DNA from: Akkermansiaceae bacterium UBA985
Lineage (GTDB): Bacteria > Verrucomicrobiota > Verrucomicrobiia > Verrucomicrobiales > Akkermansiaceae
Length of the DNA stretch: 11,611 nucleotides
NCBI GenBank assembly: GCA_002292185.1
Contig: DBBL01000083.1
Location: 7,511 to 19,121 of the forward strand
Reading direction: 5' to 3'
The notes beneath the pieces were generated by a model. The model was not told the origin of the DNA, did not search any database, and worked only from the letters and a program-made list of their open reading frames with translations. Within the stretch, counting starts at the first letter, position 1. Each line of letters opens with the position of its first letter. The position numbers were made by a program, and so were the translations under genes. Of the stretch, positions 1-7,545 are shown piece by piece.

Positions 1-165
1 GAGGAATCAGAGGAATCAGAGGAAATCAAAGAGGCCGATGTCATGCCGGTGTCTAATCCTTTCCTTGCAGGTGATGAGGATCAGCCGCACACCGTTACTC
101 AAGAAGATCATGACAGAATTGAAGATCTGCTGAAGCAGTTTCGTGATCGTTACGGTCGGGAATAG
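1..165 (+). CDS. C-terminal end of an unidentified acidic protein (partial)
   Basis: An open frame runs in from the left edge and stops with TAG at 163-165, leaving 54 residues. It begins with an acidic repeat (EES-EES-EE) encoded by a 9-nt direct repeat at about 1-27. It ends in a charged, probably helical tail (EDHDRIEDLLKQFRDRYG). The codons look like those of the neighbouring genes. No domain can be recognised from this fragment, so no function is given. The gene lies 106 nt upstream of the guaB start preferred here. It could be the tail of a longer cytosolic protein with a disordered acidic linker, but the sequence shows nothing more. Confidence 0.6.
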   Translation, partial: EESEESEEIKEADVMPVSNPFLAGDEDQPHTVTQEDHDRIEDLLKQFRDRYGRE

Positions 166-237
166 ATCCAAATCTCGAACATTTATCTCAATATCGCTCA
201 AGGGGGGTATTTTTTTTCGCTCCATGAGGATTTGCGC

Positions 238-266
238 TTGTCATTGCGCAGCTGCATCTATTTATT
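238..266 (+). promoter_or_regulatory. Possible sigma-70-type promoter of guaB
   Basis: TTGTCA at 238-243 matches the -35 consensus at 5 of 6 positions. It is followed by a 17-nt spacer and TTTATT at 261-266, which matches the -10 consensus at 4 of 6. Transcription would begin at or within a few bases of the guaB ATG at 272, which would make the message nearly leaderless. No Shine-Dalgarno sequence precedes that ATG, which fits this reading. Such matches are common by chance, so this is only a candidate. Confidence 0.3.
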
Positions 267-271
267 CACTC

Positions 272-1726
272 ATGGCGCAGATCTCACTTGGACTATCGTT
301 TGATGATGTATTGCTCACCCCTAGGTATAGCGGAATTTTACCTGGTGACGCAGATTTAAAAACCAGTTTGGCATCTGATATATGCCTTAATATTCCGGTT
401 GTATCCGCGGCTATGGATACGGTCTCGGAGACTGATCTGGCCATTGCGCTAGCACAAGAAGGAGGCATCGGAGTTATTCATCGTAATAACACCATTGAGG
501 AACAGGCGGCAATGGTTCTTAAGGTGAAGCGCTCGGAGAGTGCCGTTATTCATAAGCCTTACACGGTCTCGAAAAATCAAACGGTTGGCCAACTGCGCAT
601 GATCATGGACGAGCAGGGGTTTTCAGGATTTCCGGTGGTTGACGCAGAAGGCAAGCTCGAGGGAATGGTAACAGGCCGTGATGTTCGTCACATGGCTGAC
701 AATGCGGCAACGATTTCAGAGGTGATGACTCCTTTAACGCGCTTAATTACATCCCATGAAAATACAGGACTACGTGAAGCGCGCGCTATTCTCTACGAAA
801 ATAGGATTGAGAAGCTTCCACTGATTAATGATGAGGGCGTGCTCACGGGCCTGATCACTGGAGCTGATATTGAAAAACGCATTACTTTCACGGATGCGGC
901 TAAGGATCCAAACGGCCAGTTGCGCTGTGGTGCAGCAGTAGGCGTTGGCCCAGACTGTGTTGAGCGGGGCAAGGCCCTGATTGAAGCTGGTGCAGACGCT
1001 TTGTTTATTGATGCTGCCACGGGTCATACAAGTCGTGTGATCGAGGTGATCGGTAAGCTGCGAGAGCTCGATGACGTGCCGGTAGTTGCTGGTAATGTGG
1101 TTACTGCTGAGGGCGCTCGAGACTTGGTAGAGGCCGGTGCATCTGCGCTTAAAGTCGGTGTTGGTCCTGGTTCTATCTGCACCACGAGGGTGATATCAGG
1201 TGTCGGCATGCCTCAGTTTACGGCGATTCAAAATGTGTCTTCCTACTGTAGGGACAAGGGTATTCCTGTGATCGCAGACGGTGGTATTCGTTATTCAGGA
1301 GATATCGCCAAGGCGCTTGCGGCTGGAGCTGATCTGGTGATGCTTGGTTCCATTCTTGCTGGAACGCGTGAAAGCCCCGGAGCAACGGTTCATTACCAAG
1401 GGCGTAGATTTAAATCATACCGTGGCATGGGATCACTTGGCGCCATGCGCAAGGGCTCCGGTGACCGTTATGGACAAAACAGCTCAGGCAAACTGGTAGC
1501 AGAAGGCGTTGAAGGCCGAGTTCCTTACAAAGGGCCTCTCTCGGAAGTTGTTTTCCAGCTCATGGGTGGTCTCAAATCAGGCATGGGTTATGTTGGTGCA
1601 TCTAATCTTAATGAGTTGCGCGAACGGGCGCAATTCACACAAATTACCTCTGGCGGTCTGAAGGAAAGTCATGTGCATGACATCACCATCACAGAGGAGC
1701 CTGTCAATTACCAGCCGTCCGCCTAA
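272..1726 (+). CDS. guaB: Inosine-5'-monophosphate dehydrogenase
   Basis: IMP dehydrogenase oxidises IMP to XMP with NAD+, the first committed step of GMP synthesis in the cytosol. The 484-residue product begins [20 protein letters not shown], the usual N-terminus. It has a TIM-barrel catalytic domain interrupted by two CBS domains (about residues 90-205). The active-site loop GPGSICTTR carries the catalytic Cys303, and the mobile flap carries the Arg399-Tyr400 pair followed by the [11 protein letters not shown] motif. The frame is open back to 143, but the extra 43 residues resemble nothing in the family and would overlap the preceding gene. The ATG at 272 gives the normal bacterial length and is preferred, although no Shine-Dalgarno is seen. 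guaA follows 71 nt later in the common guaBA order. Identification is secure; only the start is open. Confidence 0.97.
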   Translation: MAQISLGLSFDDVLLTPRYSGILPGDADLKTSLASDICLNIPVVSAAMDTVSETDLAIALAQEGGIGVIHRNNTIEEQAAMVLKVKRSESAVIHKPYTVSKNQTVGQLRMIMDEQGFSGFPVVDAEGKLEGMVTGRDVRHMADNAATISEVMTPLTRLITSHENTGLREARAILYENRIEKLPLINDEGVLTGLITGADIEKRITFTDAAKDPNGQLRCGAAVGVGPDCVERGKALIEAGADALFIDAATGHTSRVIEVIGKLRELDDVPVVAGNVVTAEGARDLVEAGASALKVGVGPGSICTTRVISGVGMPQFTAIQNVSSYCRDKGIPVIADGGIRYSGDIAKALAAGADLVMLGSILAGTRESPGATVHYQGRRFKSYRGMGSLGAMRKGSGDRYGQNSSGKLVAEGVEGRVPYKGPLSEVVFQLMGGLKSGMGYVGASNLNELRERAQFTQITSGGLKESHVHDITITEEPVNYQPSA

Positions 1727-1797
1727 AGGCACCGTCACAACTGTTTATTATTACTGACTTGATCTTGAATGATTGGGTCAATTCACTGAAATATTTT

Positions 1798-3321
1798 ATG
1801 ATAGAAAAAAATCACGTCGCCGTTTTTGATTTTGGTTCACAGTATACTCAACTCATCGTGAGGAGGGTTCGTGAGCTAGGCTTTTTCGCTAAGCTCTATG
1901 AGCCGGAGGAAATATCATCCATTGGCCAGCCCGGTGCTGTCATTCTCTCAGGTGGTCCTAAAAGCACCAGTGATGACGACGCGCCAGACATCGATTTTGA
2001 TGCGCTGCAGGCGTTTGGTGTTCCCGTATTGGGTGTCTGTTATGGCATGCAGATGCTCAACATCAAATTTGGGGGTTCCGTTAAATCAAGTAATCGTCGC
2101 GAATACGGCCCAGCAGAATTAAAGCCCTTGGCGAGTGAAGGTCTCTATGAAGGCATTTCTCATGAGTCTCAGGTATGGATGAGTCACTCGGATACGGTGA
2201 GTGATTTGCCGGATAATTGCCAGGTGCTAGCGGCCAACAAAGAGGGCACGCCAGTTTCCTTGAAGTGGGGCGAGCGCTACTACGGTATTCAATTTCACCC
2301 GGAGGTGACGCACAGTCATGAGGGCCTTCGCATCCTGCATAATTTTTTATTGCAGGCAGGCGAGTTGGAGGTGTTCCGGATTGAGGACTTTAAGCGTGAA
2401 TTGATCGCCGGTATTCGTGAGAGAGTCGGAGATAAGCAGGTTGTTTGTGGCGTCAGTGGTGGTGTCGATAGCACGGTACTTGCAGTTCTTTTGAAGGAGG
2501 CTGGAGTGAATACACGAGCTATCTTTGTCGATCACGGTTTGATGCGGATGGATGAAGGTGATGAAGTGCGTAACAATTTTCACCGCATGGGTGTGGACAT
2601 TGAGACGGTCGAATGCTCGGAGCTCTTTTTGGGGCAGTTAGCTGATGTTTCTGATCCGGAAGAGAAACGTAAAATCATTGGCAATTTGTTCATTGATGTT
2701 TTTTGGGACACTGTGGGAGATGCTGAGATGCTAGCACAGGGGACACTCTACCCTGATGTGATTGAATCTGCATCCAATGCCAAATCAAAAGCCTCGAAGA
2801 TCAAAACTCACCACAATCGTGTACCGCGTATTTTAGAACTCCAGAAGCAGGGCAAGGTTTTGGAACCTCTTGCTGAGCTTTTCAAGGATGAGGTCCGTGA
2901 GCTTGGAGCATCCTTGGGGATACCCCATGATATCCTTCAGCGTCATCCATTTCCTGGTCCCGGTCTCGCGGTCAGGTGCCCGGGTGACATCACCGATAAG
3001 AAGCTGCGCATCATCAGAGAGTGTGATGCTATTTTCATAAGCCGACTTAAGGATCATGGCTGGTATGATAAGGTGTGGCAGGCTTATGCGGGCCTCATTC
3101 CCGTTAAAACCGTCGGCGTTAAAGGGGACGAGCGAAGTTATGAGTGGGCAATAAGTCTGCGTGCTGTGATAAGTGAAGACGCCATGACAGCCGACTGGGT
3201 AGAGCTGCCAGCTACATTATTGAGAGAAACCAGTAATCGTATTCTTAATGAGGTTGATGGCATCAACCGTGTCTTGTATGATATTTCGACAAAGCCACCT
3301 GCAAGTATTGAGTGGGAATAA
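1798..3321 (+). CDS. guaA: GMP synthase (glutamine-hydrolysing)
   Basis: GMP synthase converts XMP, ATP and glutamine to GMP, the second and last step of the guaBA pathway. From ATG 1798 the protein has 507 residues, close to the 510-525 usual for the family. The N-terminal class I glutamine amidotransferase domain has its nucleophile Cys81 in GVCYGMQ and its His167/Glu169 pair in QFHPEV. The ATP-pyrophosphatase domain has the P-loop SGGVDS at residues 220-225. The dimerisation domain holds HPFPGPGLAVRC and ends in the typical KPPASIEWE. A TTG at 1759 would add 13 residues before MIEKNHVAVFDFGSQ, but the ATG matches family N-termini. No clear Shine-Dalgarno precedes it. It is probably co-transcribed with guaB, since no terminator is seen in the 71-nt gap. 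No PurR-like operator or purine riboswitch was recognised. Confidence 0.97.
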   Translation: MIEKNHVAVFDFGSQYTQLIVRRVRELGFFAKLYEPEEISSIGQPGAVILSGGPKSTSDDDAPDIDFDALQAFGVPVLGVCYGMQMLNIKFGGSVKSSNRREYGPAELKPLASEGLYEGISHESQVWMSHSDTVSDLPDNCQVLAANKEGTPVSLKWGERYYGIQFHPEVTHSHEGLRILHNFLLQAGELEVFRIEDFKRELIAGIRERVGDKQVVCGVSGGVDSTVLAVLLKEAGVNTRAIFVDHGLMRMDEGDEVRNNFHRMGVDIETVECSELFLGQLADVSDPEEKRKIIGNLFIDVFWDTVGDAEMLAQGTLYPDVIESASNAKSKASKIKTHHNRVPRILELQKQGKVLEPLAELFKDEVRELGASLGIPHDILQRHPFPGPGLAVRCPGDITDKKLRIIRECDAIFISRLKDHGWYDKVWQAYAGLIPVKTVGVKGDERSYEWAISLRAVISEDAMTADWVELPATLLRETSNRILNEVDGINRVLYDISTKPPASIEWE

Positions 3322-3352
3322 TAAAGACTGATGTTTAGTCAGCAGCGTTGAG

Positions 3353-4048
3353 ATGAGGTGCCCACGATGTGTCCAAACAATTCACCGCAGTGCGGCGCAG
3401 TGCCCTCACTGTGGCTTTGTTCTGTCCGACCTCGATGATCTCTATGGCTCGGGTGAGGTTCGATTGAGGCGCCTGAGTGATATGGCAGGGGCATTACGCC
3501 TTAAGGAGAGACAAAAGCTGGAGCGTTTGCTTGATGAGTTTCAGACCAGTTTTCCTCAGTTGTTTTTTAGCGTCTATTATGGTGCGCTTGAGGACAGAGC
3601 TAATATACGCCAATTTGGTCTGTGGTTGCTCAATCATGCAGCTTATGAGGACTTAGATATTAGTCGCCCTAATGATGGAGGGATTCTGTTACTGGTAGAC
3701 CTGAATACGAAAGTAGCATCCATTTCGTTTGGCTATATGTTGGATTCCTTCCTGACCGAGGAGGATACATTTAATATCTTGGCGAAAGCTCACCCTCATT
3801 TATTGCAAGGGAATCACTTGAAGGCGGCCAGTGTGATTGTGAAGCAGTTGTCACGCGTCCTGAGGAAAAAATCTAGACGCGCGATTCTCCAGCAGAAAAT
3901 ATTTGGACCTCCAATAAACCAAAGTAGTGGAGCGGTAAATGCTTTGGAAAGGATCCGATCCAATCGATCTAATCGTTCTGCCGCAGAGCAAGATAACTTT
4001 AAAAGTATTCAAACCACGAGAGCTGTAAATAAGGAGAAGGAGCCGTGA
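3353..4048 (+). CDS. Zinc-ribbon and TPM-domain protein (putative)
   Basis: This is a 231-residue protein of unknown role. The N-terminus has a four-cysteine zinc ribbon (Cys3, Cys6, Cys17, Cys20; CPRC and CPHCG). Residues about 45-175 look like a TPM domain: helix, a strand ending in LFFSVYYG, the GGILLLVDL strand, the ISFGYMLDSFLTEED turn, and helices ending at VIVKQLSRVLRKKSRR. The last 45 residues are polar and basic and contain a short Arg-Ser-Asn repeat encoded by 9-nt repeats near 3950-3970. There is no signal peptide or membrane segment, so a cytosolic location is inferred. This is unusual because most TPM proteins are exported or membrane-bound. The start lies 31 nt after guaA. The stop overlaps the next gene's GTG by 4 nt, so the pair is probably translated together. 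TPM assignment is by fold pattern and is moderately sure. Confidence 0.75.
   Translation: MRCPRCVQTIHRSAAQCPHCGFVLSDLDDLYGSGEVRLRRLSDMAGALRLKERQKLERLLDEFQTSFPQLFFSVYYGALEDRANIRQFGLWLLNHAAYEDLDISRPNDGGILLLVDLNTKVASISFGYMLDSFLTEEDTFNILAKAHPHLLQGNHLKAASVIVKQLSRVLRKKSRRAILQQKIFGPPINQSSGAVNALERIRSNRSNRSAAEQDNFKSIQTTRAVNKEKEP
4030..4042 (+). promoter_or_regulatory. Strong ribosome binding site deciding a GTG start
   Basis: The stretch AAGGAGAAGGAG lies just upstream of the GTG at 4045 and is the clearest Shine-Dalgarno sequence in the window. Most other genes here lack one. It sits inside the end of the zinc-ribbon TPM gene, whose TGA stop overlaps the GTG. This supports GTG as the start and suggests that translation of the second gene is coupled to, or boosted relative to, the first. 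Confidence 0.75.
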
Positions 4049-5106
4049 AGGTAAGCTTTTTTCGATGGCTGTTGTTGCTGCTGCTGGTATCGCATTCTGC
4101 TCGTGCTGAGTCCTTGCCGCAGTGGTCGGACGAAGATAGGGCTCGTCTACTCAGAGGGGAAATCATTGCCGGTACGGATATCCTTGTAGAGGATAAAAGG
4201 GTGATTGCATCCTTGAGGCTAGGGTTAGAGTCTGAGGTGCTTCGATCTTTACCGCCCGAGCTGGAGCCAGAGCCAGAATACGATCCCAAGGTGGTTCCGT
4301 CTGAGTTCTTGCCGCTTTATTTTACTTCCTCTGAAAGCTATTTGATCGACCCTCAGCAGTTGTTATCCAATCAAGAAGCCCTCGATCGATTGGGCTTTCT
4401 GAATTATCACGCTGATGACTCAGAGCTCAAAATAAGGATGTATCTGTTTGATTCAGAACAGAATTTGCCTGCCACCTATACGATTGAAAAACTTTGTGAA
4501 GATCATTACGCGGATGCGCCTCTCACGGCGATCGTTTTTTGCTTTTTGGGTAATCCTGAAAGAAGTCAGCTGGCATTCGCCGGTCAGGGGGCAGCCGATG
4601 TGATAGCATTAGATCGGCGAAAAATGCTCGAGTCTGCCATGATTAAGTCGATGGAGAAATCTGATCCCGCCATGCAGTTAGAGTCATTTATTGTTCAGCT
4701 ATCCATTTCCCTTTATTGGCTGGAGGCTGAAAGAGCTGAAACTCTCGCGGCGCTAGCAGCAGAGGGGAGCCGAGCGCTCGCAGGTAAGGCATGGACCTCA
4801 GGTAATGGTGCCGGAAAAGCCGAGGTGGTTCCCGTCATCGACGCTGGCGGGCTTTCTGTTTTAAAGTCTAATATGCACTGGATCATTTTGGGCCTTCTGG
4901 GTTTGTTGTGCCTGATGGCTGGTTGTGTTTTTGGCTGGGTCATGTGGAGTCGATCACGTCGTTATCATTTCCCAGTGGTGGAGACACCCGAGAGACTCGG
5001 AGCTAGTTATGCAGCAGGGGTTGGGGCTGTCATCGCATTCCATAAAAAACTGGGCTCACCATCAAGTCAGCGTAATCAAGTGCCTGACTACCTGAAACGG
5101 GTTTAA
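4045..5106 (+). CDS. Exported, C-terminally anchored TPM-like protein (putative)
   Basis: The protein has 353 residues and unknown function. An N-terminal signal peptide (basic start, leucine-rich core, SARA just before Glu22) predicts export. The outer part, residues 22-278, contains a region (about 130-228) with the strand-helix pattern of a TPM-like fold, including YLFDSEQNLP, TAIVFCFLGNPERSQLAF and a helical block ending ISLYWLEAER. An Ala-rich linker follows. One membrane helix spans about 279-301 and is followed by RSRR, so the short tail with RLGASYAAGVGAVIAF should face the cytosol. The GTG start is supported by the strong ribosome site and by the 4-nt overlap with the zinc-ribbon TPM gene. 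The pairing suggests that the soluble and membrane proteins act together across the membrane, which is inference. The TPM assignment is weaker than for its partner. Confidence 0.7.
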   Translation: MKVSFFRWLLLLLLVSHSARAESLPQWSDEDRARLLRGEIIAGTDILVEDKRVIASLRLGLESEVLRSLPPELEPEPEYDPKVVPSEFLPLYFTSSESYLIDPQQLLSNQEALDRLGFLNYHADDSELKIRMYLFDSEQNLPATYTIEKLCEDHYADAPLTAIVFCFLGNPERSQLAFAGQGAADVIALDRRKMLESAMIKSMEKSDPAMQLESFIVQLSISLYWLEAERAETLAALAAEGSRALAGKAWTSGNGAGKAEVVPVIDAGGLSVLKSNMHWIILGLLGLLCLMAGCVFGWVMWSRSRRYHFPVVETPERLGASYAAGVGAVIAFHKKLGSPSSQRNQVPDYLKRV

Positions 5107-5212
5107 AACACTTCATTTTATCATATGAACTGGCAGAAAAAATGAAAAGGTTGCTTAAATCCCTGTTTAGAAAATAAATTACTTTACGAAGCTCGATCTG
5201 CTGATAACTGTG

Positions 5213-5301
5213 CCTTTGTTCCCTCAAAGGAGCAGACAGTCCGATTAGTATTGGATCATACAGGTTAGGGGGTTTCCTGGTGATTTAGCTAATCGGACTG
5301 T
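5213..5301 (+). other. Tandem hairpins: candidate structured RNA or terminator
   Basis: Two inverted repeats lie back to back. The first pairs CCTTTG (5213-5218) with CAAAGG (5225-5230) around a 6-nt loop. The second has perfect 13-bp arms, ACAGTCCGATTAG at 5236-5248 and its exact complement at 5289-5301. Inside these, ATCA (5255-5258) pairs with TGAT (5281-5284), and CAGG (5261-5264) pairs with CCTG (5276-5279), leaving an 11-nt loop with five G. This adds up to about 21 base pairs in one extended hairpin. A loosely T-rich stretch (TTCTCTTTAT) follows, so it may terminate the TPM-pair transcript. A small RNA, an untranslated-leader element or a dispersed palindromic repeat are alternatives. 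It matches no RNA family that I can name. Confidence 0.6.
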
Positions 5302-5348
5302 TCTCTTTATACTCGTTTTTCACTTGCTTGTGAGGCCCGAAAACCACC

Positions 5349-5377
5349 TTGAGTTGGTGTTGTTTATAGAGTAAATT
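5349..5377 (+). promoter_or_regulatory. Possible promoter of the protease pair
   Basis: TTGAGT at 5349-5354, a 17-nt spacer and TAAATT at 5372-5377 give 4 of 6 matches in each box. Transcription would start close to the ATG at 5386, again with almost no leader and no Shine-Dalgarno sequence, as proposed for guaB. The match is weak and may be chance. Confidence 0.25.
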
Positions 5378-5385
5378 AGCTCCCT

Positions 5386-6414
5386 ATGCATCAGCGCTGT
5401 TACTTACCGTTGCGATATCTGTGCCTTCAATTATGGCGTATTTCATGCTGCCAGTTTACTGTTATCGGCTGTGTGCTGGTGGCCAGCAGTCTTTGTGCTG
5501 GGGCATTCACGGTGAATCAACAAGAGGTGCCGAAAAGTAAAGCGGACTTGGTTGCGATACAGGACGCTTTGGTTGAAAACCTTGAGGCTTGCCGTATGGC
5601 TACCGTGAGTATTCGTATTGGCGAAGGATTCGGTAGTGGTGTGATTGTGTCTCCTGAGGGTTTGATTCTTACCGCAGCTCATGTGACCGCGGAGGTGAAT
5701 GAAGAAATGACGGTTATTCTTAATGGTGGTAGTGAACACAAGGCCATCTCCATGGGCCTACACTCTGAGAGTGACGCCGCCATGATGCGCATCATCGATG
5801 AGGGAGAATATCCTTATGTGAACATTAATAAGAATAATGATTATCGATTGGGGCACTGGGTATTTGCATTAGGTCATGCAGGTGGATTTGATCTTGAACG
5901 CGGAGCTGTTGTAAGACTCGGCAGAATTGTGATGGAAAATGATTCAACCTTGCACACAGATTGCAAGGTGATTGGAGGTGATTCTGGCGGTCCATTGTTT
6001 GACATGGGTGGCGAGTTGATCGGTATACATAGTAGAGTCTCCGCCAGCTTAGAGCAGAACATGCACGTGCCGATACGGGAGTATCTTAAGCATTGGGATG
6101 CGCTGAAGGGTAATGAGTTTTTGGGTGATGGTCCATTTGCTGAACGTCCTGATAAGGGCTCGGGCTTTCTTGGTTTTGCCTCAACGGACACGGAGGACGG
6201 CTTACTCATTGGCGAAATGCTCGAGGATGGTCCAGCGGCCAATGCAGGGATCGAGACAGGTGATATTATCTTAGAGCTCGAGGGTGAGGCTCTTACTGAC
6301 AAAGAACATTTTCAATCCATGCTCAAAGAGAAAACACGTGGAGAAGAAGTGGAGCTGCTTATCATGAGAAATGGTGAACAGAAAAAAATGACGGTAAAAC
6401 TCGGCGAGAGGTAA
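5386..6414 (+). CDS. Exported S1C (HtrA/DegP-type) serine protease with one PDZ domain
   Basis: This is a trypsin-fold endopeptidase predicted to act outside the cytoplasmic membrane, probably in envelope protein quality control or regulated proteolysis. The 342-residue product starts with a long basic and Cys-rich leader and a hydrophobic core that ends near Ala40. The protease domain (about 65-240) has a full catalytic triad: His99 in LTAAHV, Asp130 in SESDAAMM and Ser200 in GGDSGGPL. A single C-terminal PDZ domain covers about 258-342 and includes the AGIETGDIILELEGEAL carboxylate-loop region. It is shorter than DegP, which has two PDZ domains, so the DegS-like arrangement is closer, though no retained membrane anchor is certain. 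The next gene begins 4 nt after the stop and encodes a catalytically dead relative, suggesting a functional pair. Substrate is unknown. Confidence 0.9.
   Translation: MHQRCYLPLRYLCLQLWRISCCQFTVIGCVLVASSLCAGAFTVNQQEVPKSKADLVAIQDALVENLEACRMATVSIRIGEGFGSGVIVSPEGLILTAAHVTAEVNEEMTVILNGGSEHKAISMGLHSESDAAMMRIIDEGEYPYVNINKNNDYRLGHWVFALGHAGGFDLERGAVVRLGRIVMENDSTLHTDCKVIGGDSGGPLFDMGGELIGIHSRVSASLEQNMHVPIREYLKHWDALKGNEFLGDGPFAERPDKGSGFLGFASTDTEDGLLIGEMLEDGPAANAGIETGDIILELEGEALTDKEHFQSMLKEKTRGEEVELLIMRNGEQKKMTVKLGER
6406..6411 (+). promoter_or_regulatory. Ribosome binding site for the pseudoprotease
   Basis: GAGAGG at 6406-6411 lies inside the last codons of the protease gene, 7 nt before the ATG at 6419. 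It supports that start and shows that both proteins are made from one message. Confidence 0.55.
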
Positions 6415-6418
6415 TCTC

Positions 6419-7486
6419 ATGAATCGCGATGATAAAAAAAGATTTTCAGCTTGGAATATGGCAGCTTCTCAAATGACATTCATGCCCATGCTCGTTCTCA
6501 GCGTGAGCCTATTTGTAGCTTCTACGCAGCTTAGCTCAGCTCAAGGTGGGCTGCCTGCAGATCAGCGTATCAATGGGAAACGTGTTTGGGCCGCTTTTGA
6601 GCCGCATCGTGAAATCCTACAAAGAAGTAGCGCGGTCATTTACACGGATGAGAGAGCGAGGGTTAAATCCCTTTATGGCACAGTCGTCAGTGAACAGGGT
6701 CACATCCTGACGAAGGCGAGCGAGATTGAGGGTAAGTCACATCTCAGTGTCCGCATTGCTAGTGAGGTCTATACGGAGGTTGATCTATTAGAAGTCGATG
6801 AACAATGGGACGTCGCTTTGCTTAAGATAAGCGCCGAGCAGCCATTGACTCCTGTTGAGCTGAGTAGTGGCGATGATATCAGGCAGGGGCACTGGGTAGT
6901 CTCTAATGGATCAACCACGCGCAGTCAGAGACGAGTGCGTCTAGGCATTGTCAGCGCTGAGATACGCAAAATATCAGCCACTAAAAGTCATGTGGTTTTG
7001 GGCGTTGAATTCGAAAAAGGTAAAGAGGCTCAATGGAAGGTTGCCGGTGTCAGCGAAGACAAGGGCGCTCAGAAGGCGGGCATACAAGTCGGCGACATCA
7101 TCATCTCAGCTGAAGGCGTCAAGCTGAGCGAGAGAGAAGATCTCATCGAGGTGTTGAAAAAGAAGGAGCCAGGAGACAAGGTTGCTATCGAGCTTATGCG
7201 AGACAAAAAGAAGCTTCGCCTGGGTGTTGAGCTCTCTGCAAGGGAAGAAAGCATGACTCGAAATGACCAGATGAGTGGTGGTGAGAATCAGCTCTCAGCG
7301 CGACGCTCAGAATTCCCTCGGGTCATTGATCATGATACCCCGCTGACGAAGGTGTCTGTGGGAGGGCCGTTGCTTAATCTGGACGGGATATGCATAGGTA
7401 TGAATATTGCCCGTGCAAGTAGGGTGGCAACCTTTGCTATTCCGGCACGTGAGCTGCGAGAGATAATTGCAAAGATGATTGAGTAG
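6419..7486 (+). CDS. Exported trypsin-fold pseudoprotease with an internal PDZ domain
   Basis: The 355-residue product is a relative of the protease just upstream but appears inactive. A signal segment covers about 15-42 (hydrophobic core, then SSAQ). The fold is recognisable by GHILTKASE (the protease has GLILTAAHV), WDVALLKI, GHWV at 157-160 and VGGPLLNLDG. The catalytic His is Ser101, the nucleophile Ser is Val314, and only Asp131 remains. A PDZ domain lies at about 200-272 (VAGVSEDKGAQKAGIQVGDIII) between the LGIVSAEIRKI strand and the GGPL strand, so it interrupts the second barrel and does not follow it. The segment IGMNIARASRVATFAIPA closes the fold. From memory, comparable proteins with a late GGP..DLDG..GiNIARA block occur in Planctomycetes and Verrucomicrobia. 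A chaperone, adaptor or regulator of the partner protease is inferred. Confidence 0.85.
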   Translation: MNRDDKKRFSAWNMAASQMTFMPMLVLSVSLFVASTQLSSAQGGLPADQRINGKRVWAAFEPHREILQRSSAVIYTDERARVKSLYGTVVSEQGHILTKASEIEGKSHLSVRIASEVYTEVDLLEVDEQWDVALLKISAEQPLTPVELSSGDDIRQGHWVVSNGSTTRSQRRVRLGIVSAEIRKISATKSHVVLGVEFEKGKEAQWKVAGVSEDKGAQKAGIQVGDIIISAEGVKLSEREDLIEVLKKKEPGDKVAIELMRDKKKLRLGVELSAREESMTRNDQMSGGENQLSARRSEFPRVIDHDTPLTKVSVGGPLLNLDGICIGMNIARASRVATFAIPARELREIIAKMIE

Positions 7487-7545
7487 TATTCTTTTTTCTT
7501 GTGCTAGATCGGCGAGCTGACAGAGTGCCCAAGTTTCTTACTATT

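Larger units (their letters stand above)
5107..5385 (+). other. Intergenic region of 279 nt with structured elements
   Basis: No substantial gene is seen here. The region holds an A/T-rich inverted repeat (TTCATTTT at 5112-5119 with AAAATGAA at 5139-5146). It also holds an 11-codon open frame at 5142-5177 (MKRLLKSLFRK), which is too short to call. A small hairpin and a long hairpin (5213-5301) and a possible promoter at 5349-5377 are listed separately. It must contain the end of the TPM-pair transcript and the start signal of the protease genes. Confidence 0.6.

Noticed and set aside
202..217. G6 run followed by eight T as a terminator for the first gene
   Set aside because: No pairing arm for the G run is found at a suitable distance upstream, so no hairpin forms before the T tract.
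143..271. In-frame 43-residue N-terminal extension of guaB
   Set aside because: It resembles no IMP dehydrogenase, overlaps the preceding coding end, and the ATG at 272 gives the usual N-terminus and length.
1727..1797. Purine riboswitch or operator between guaB and guaA
   Set aside because: The gap is only 71 nt, with no conserved riboswitch core or clear dyad.
5112..5146. A/T-rich inverted repeat as the terminator of the TPM pair
   Set aside because: The stem has only one G-C pair, with a 19-nt loop and no T tract after it. It is too weak to call.
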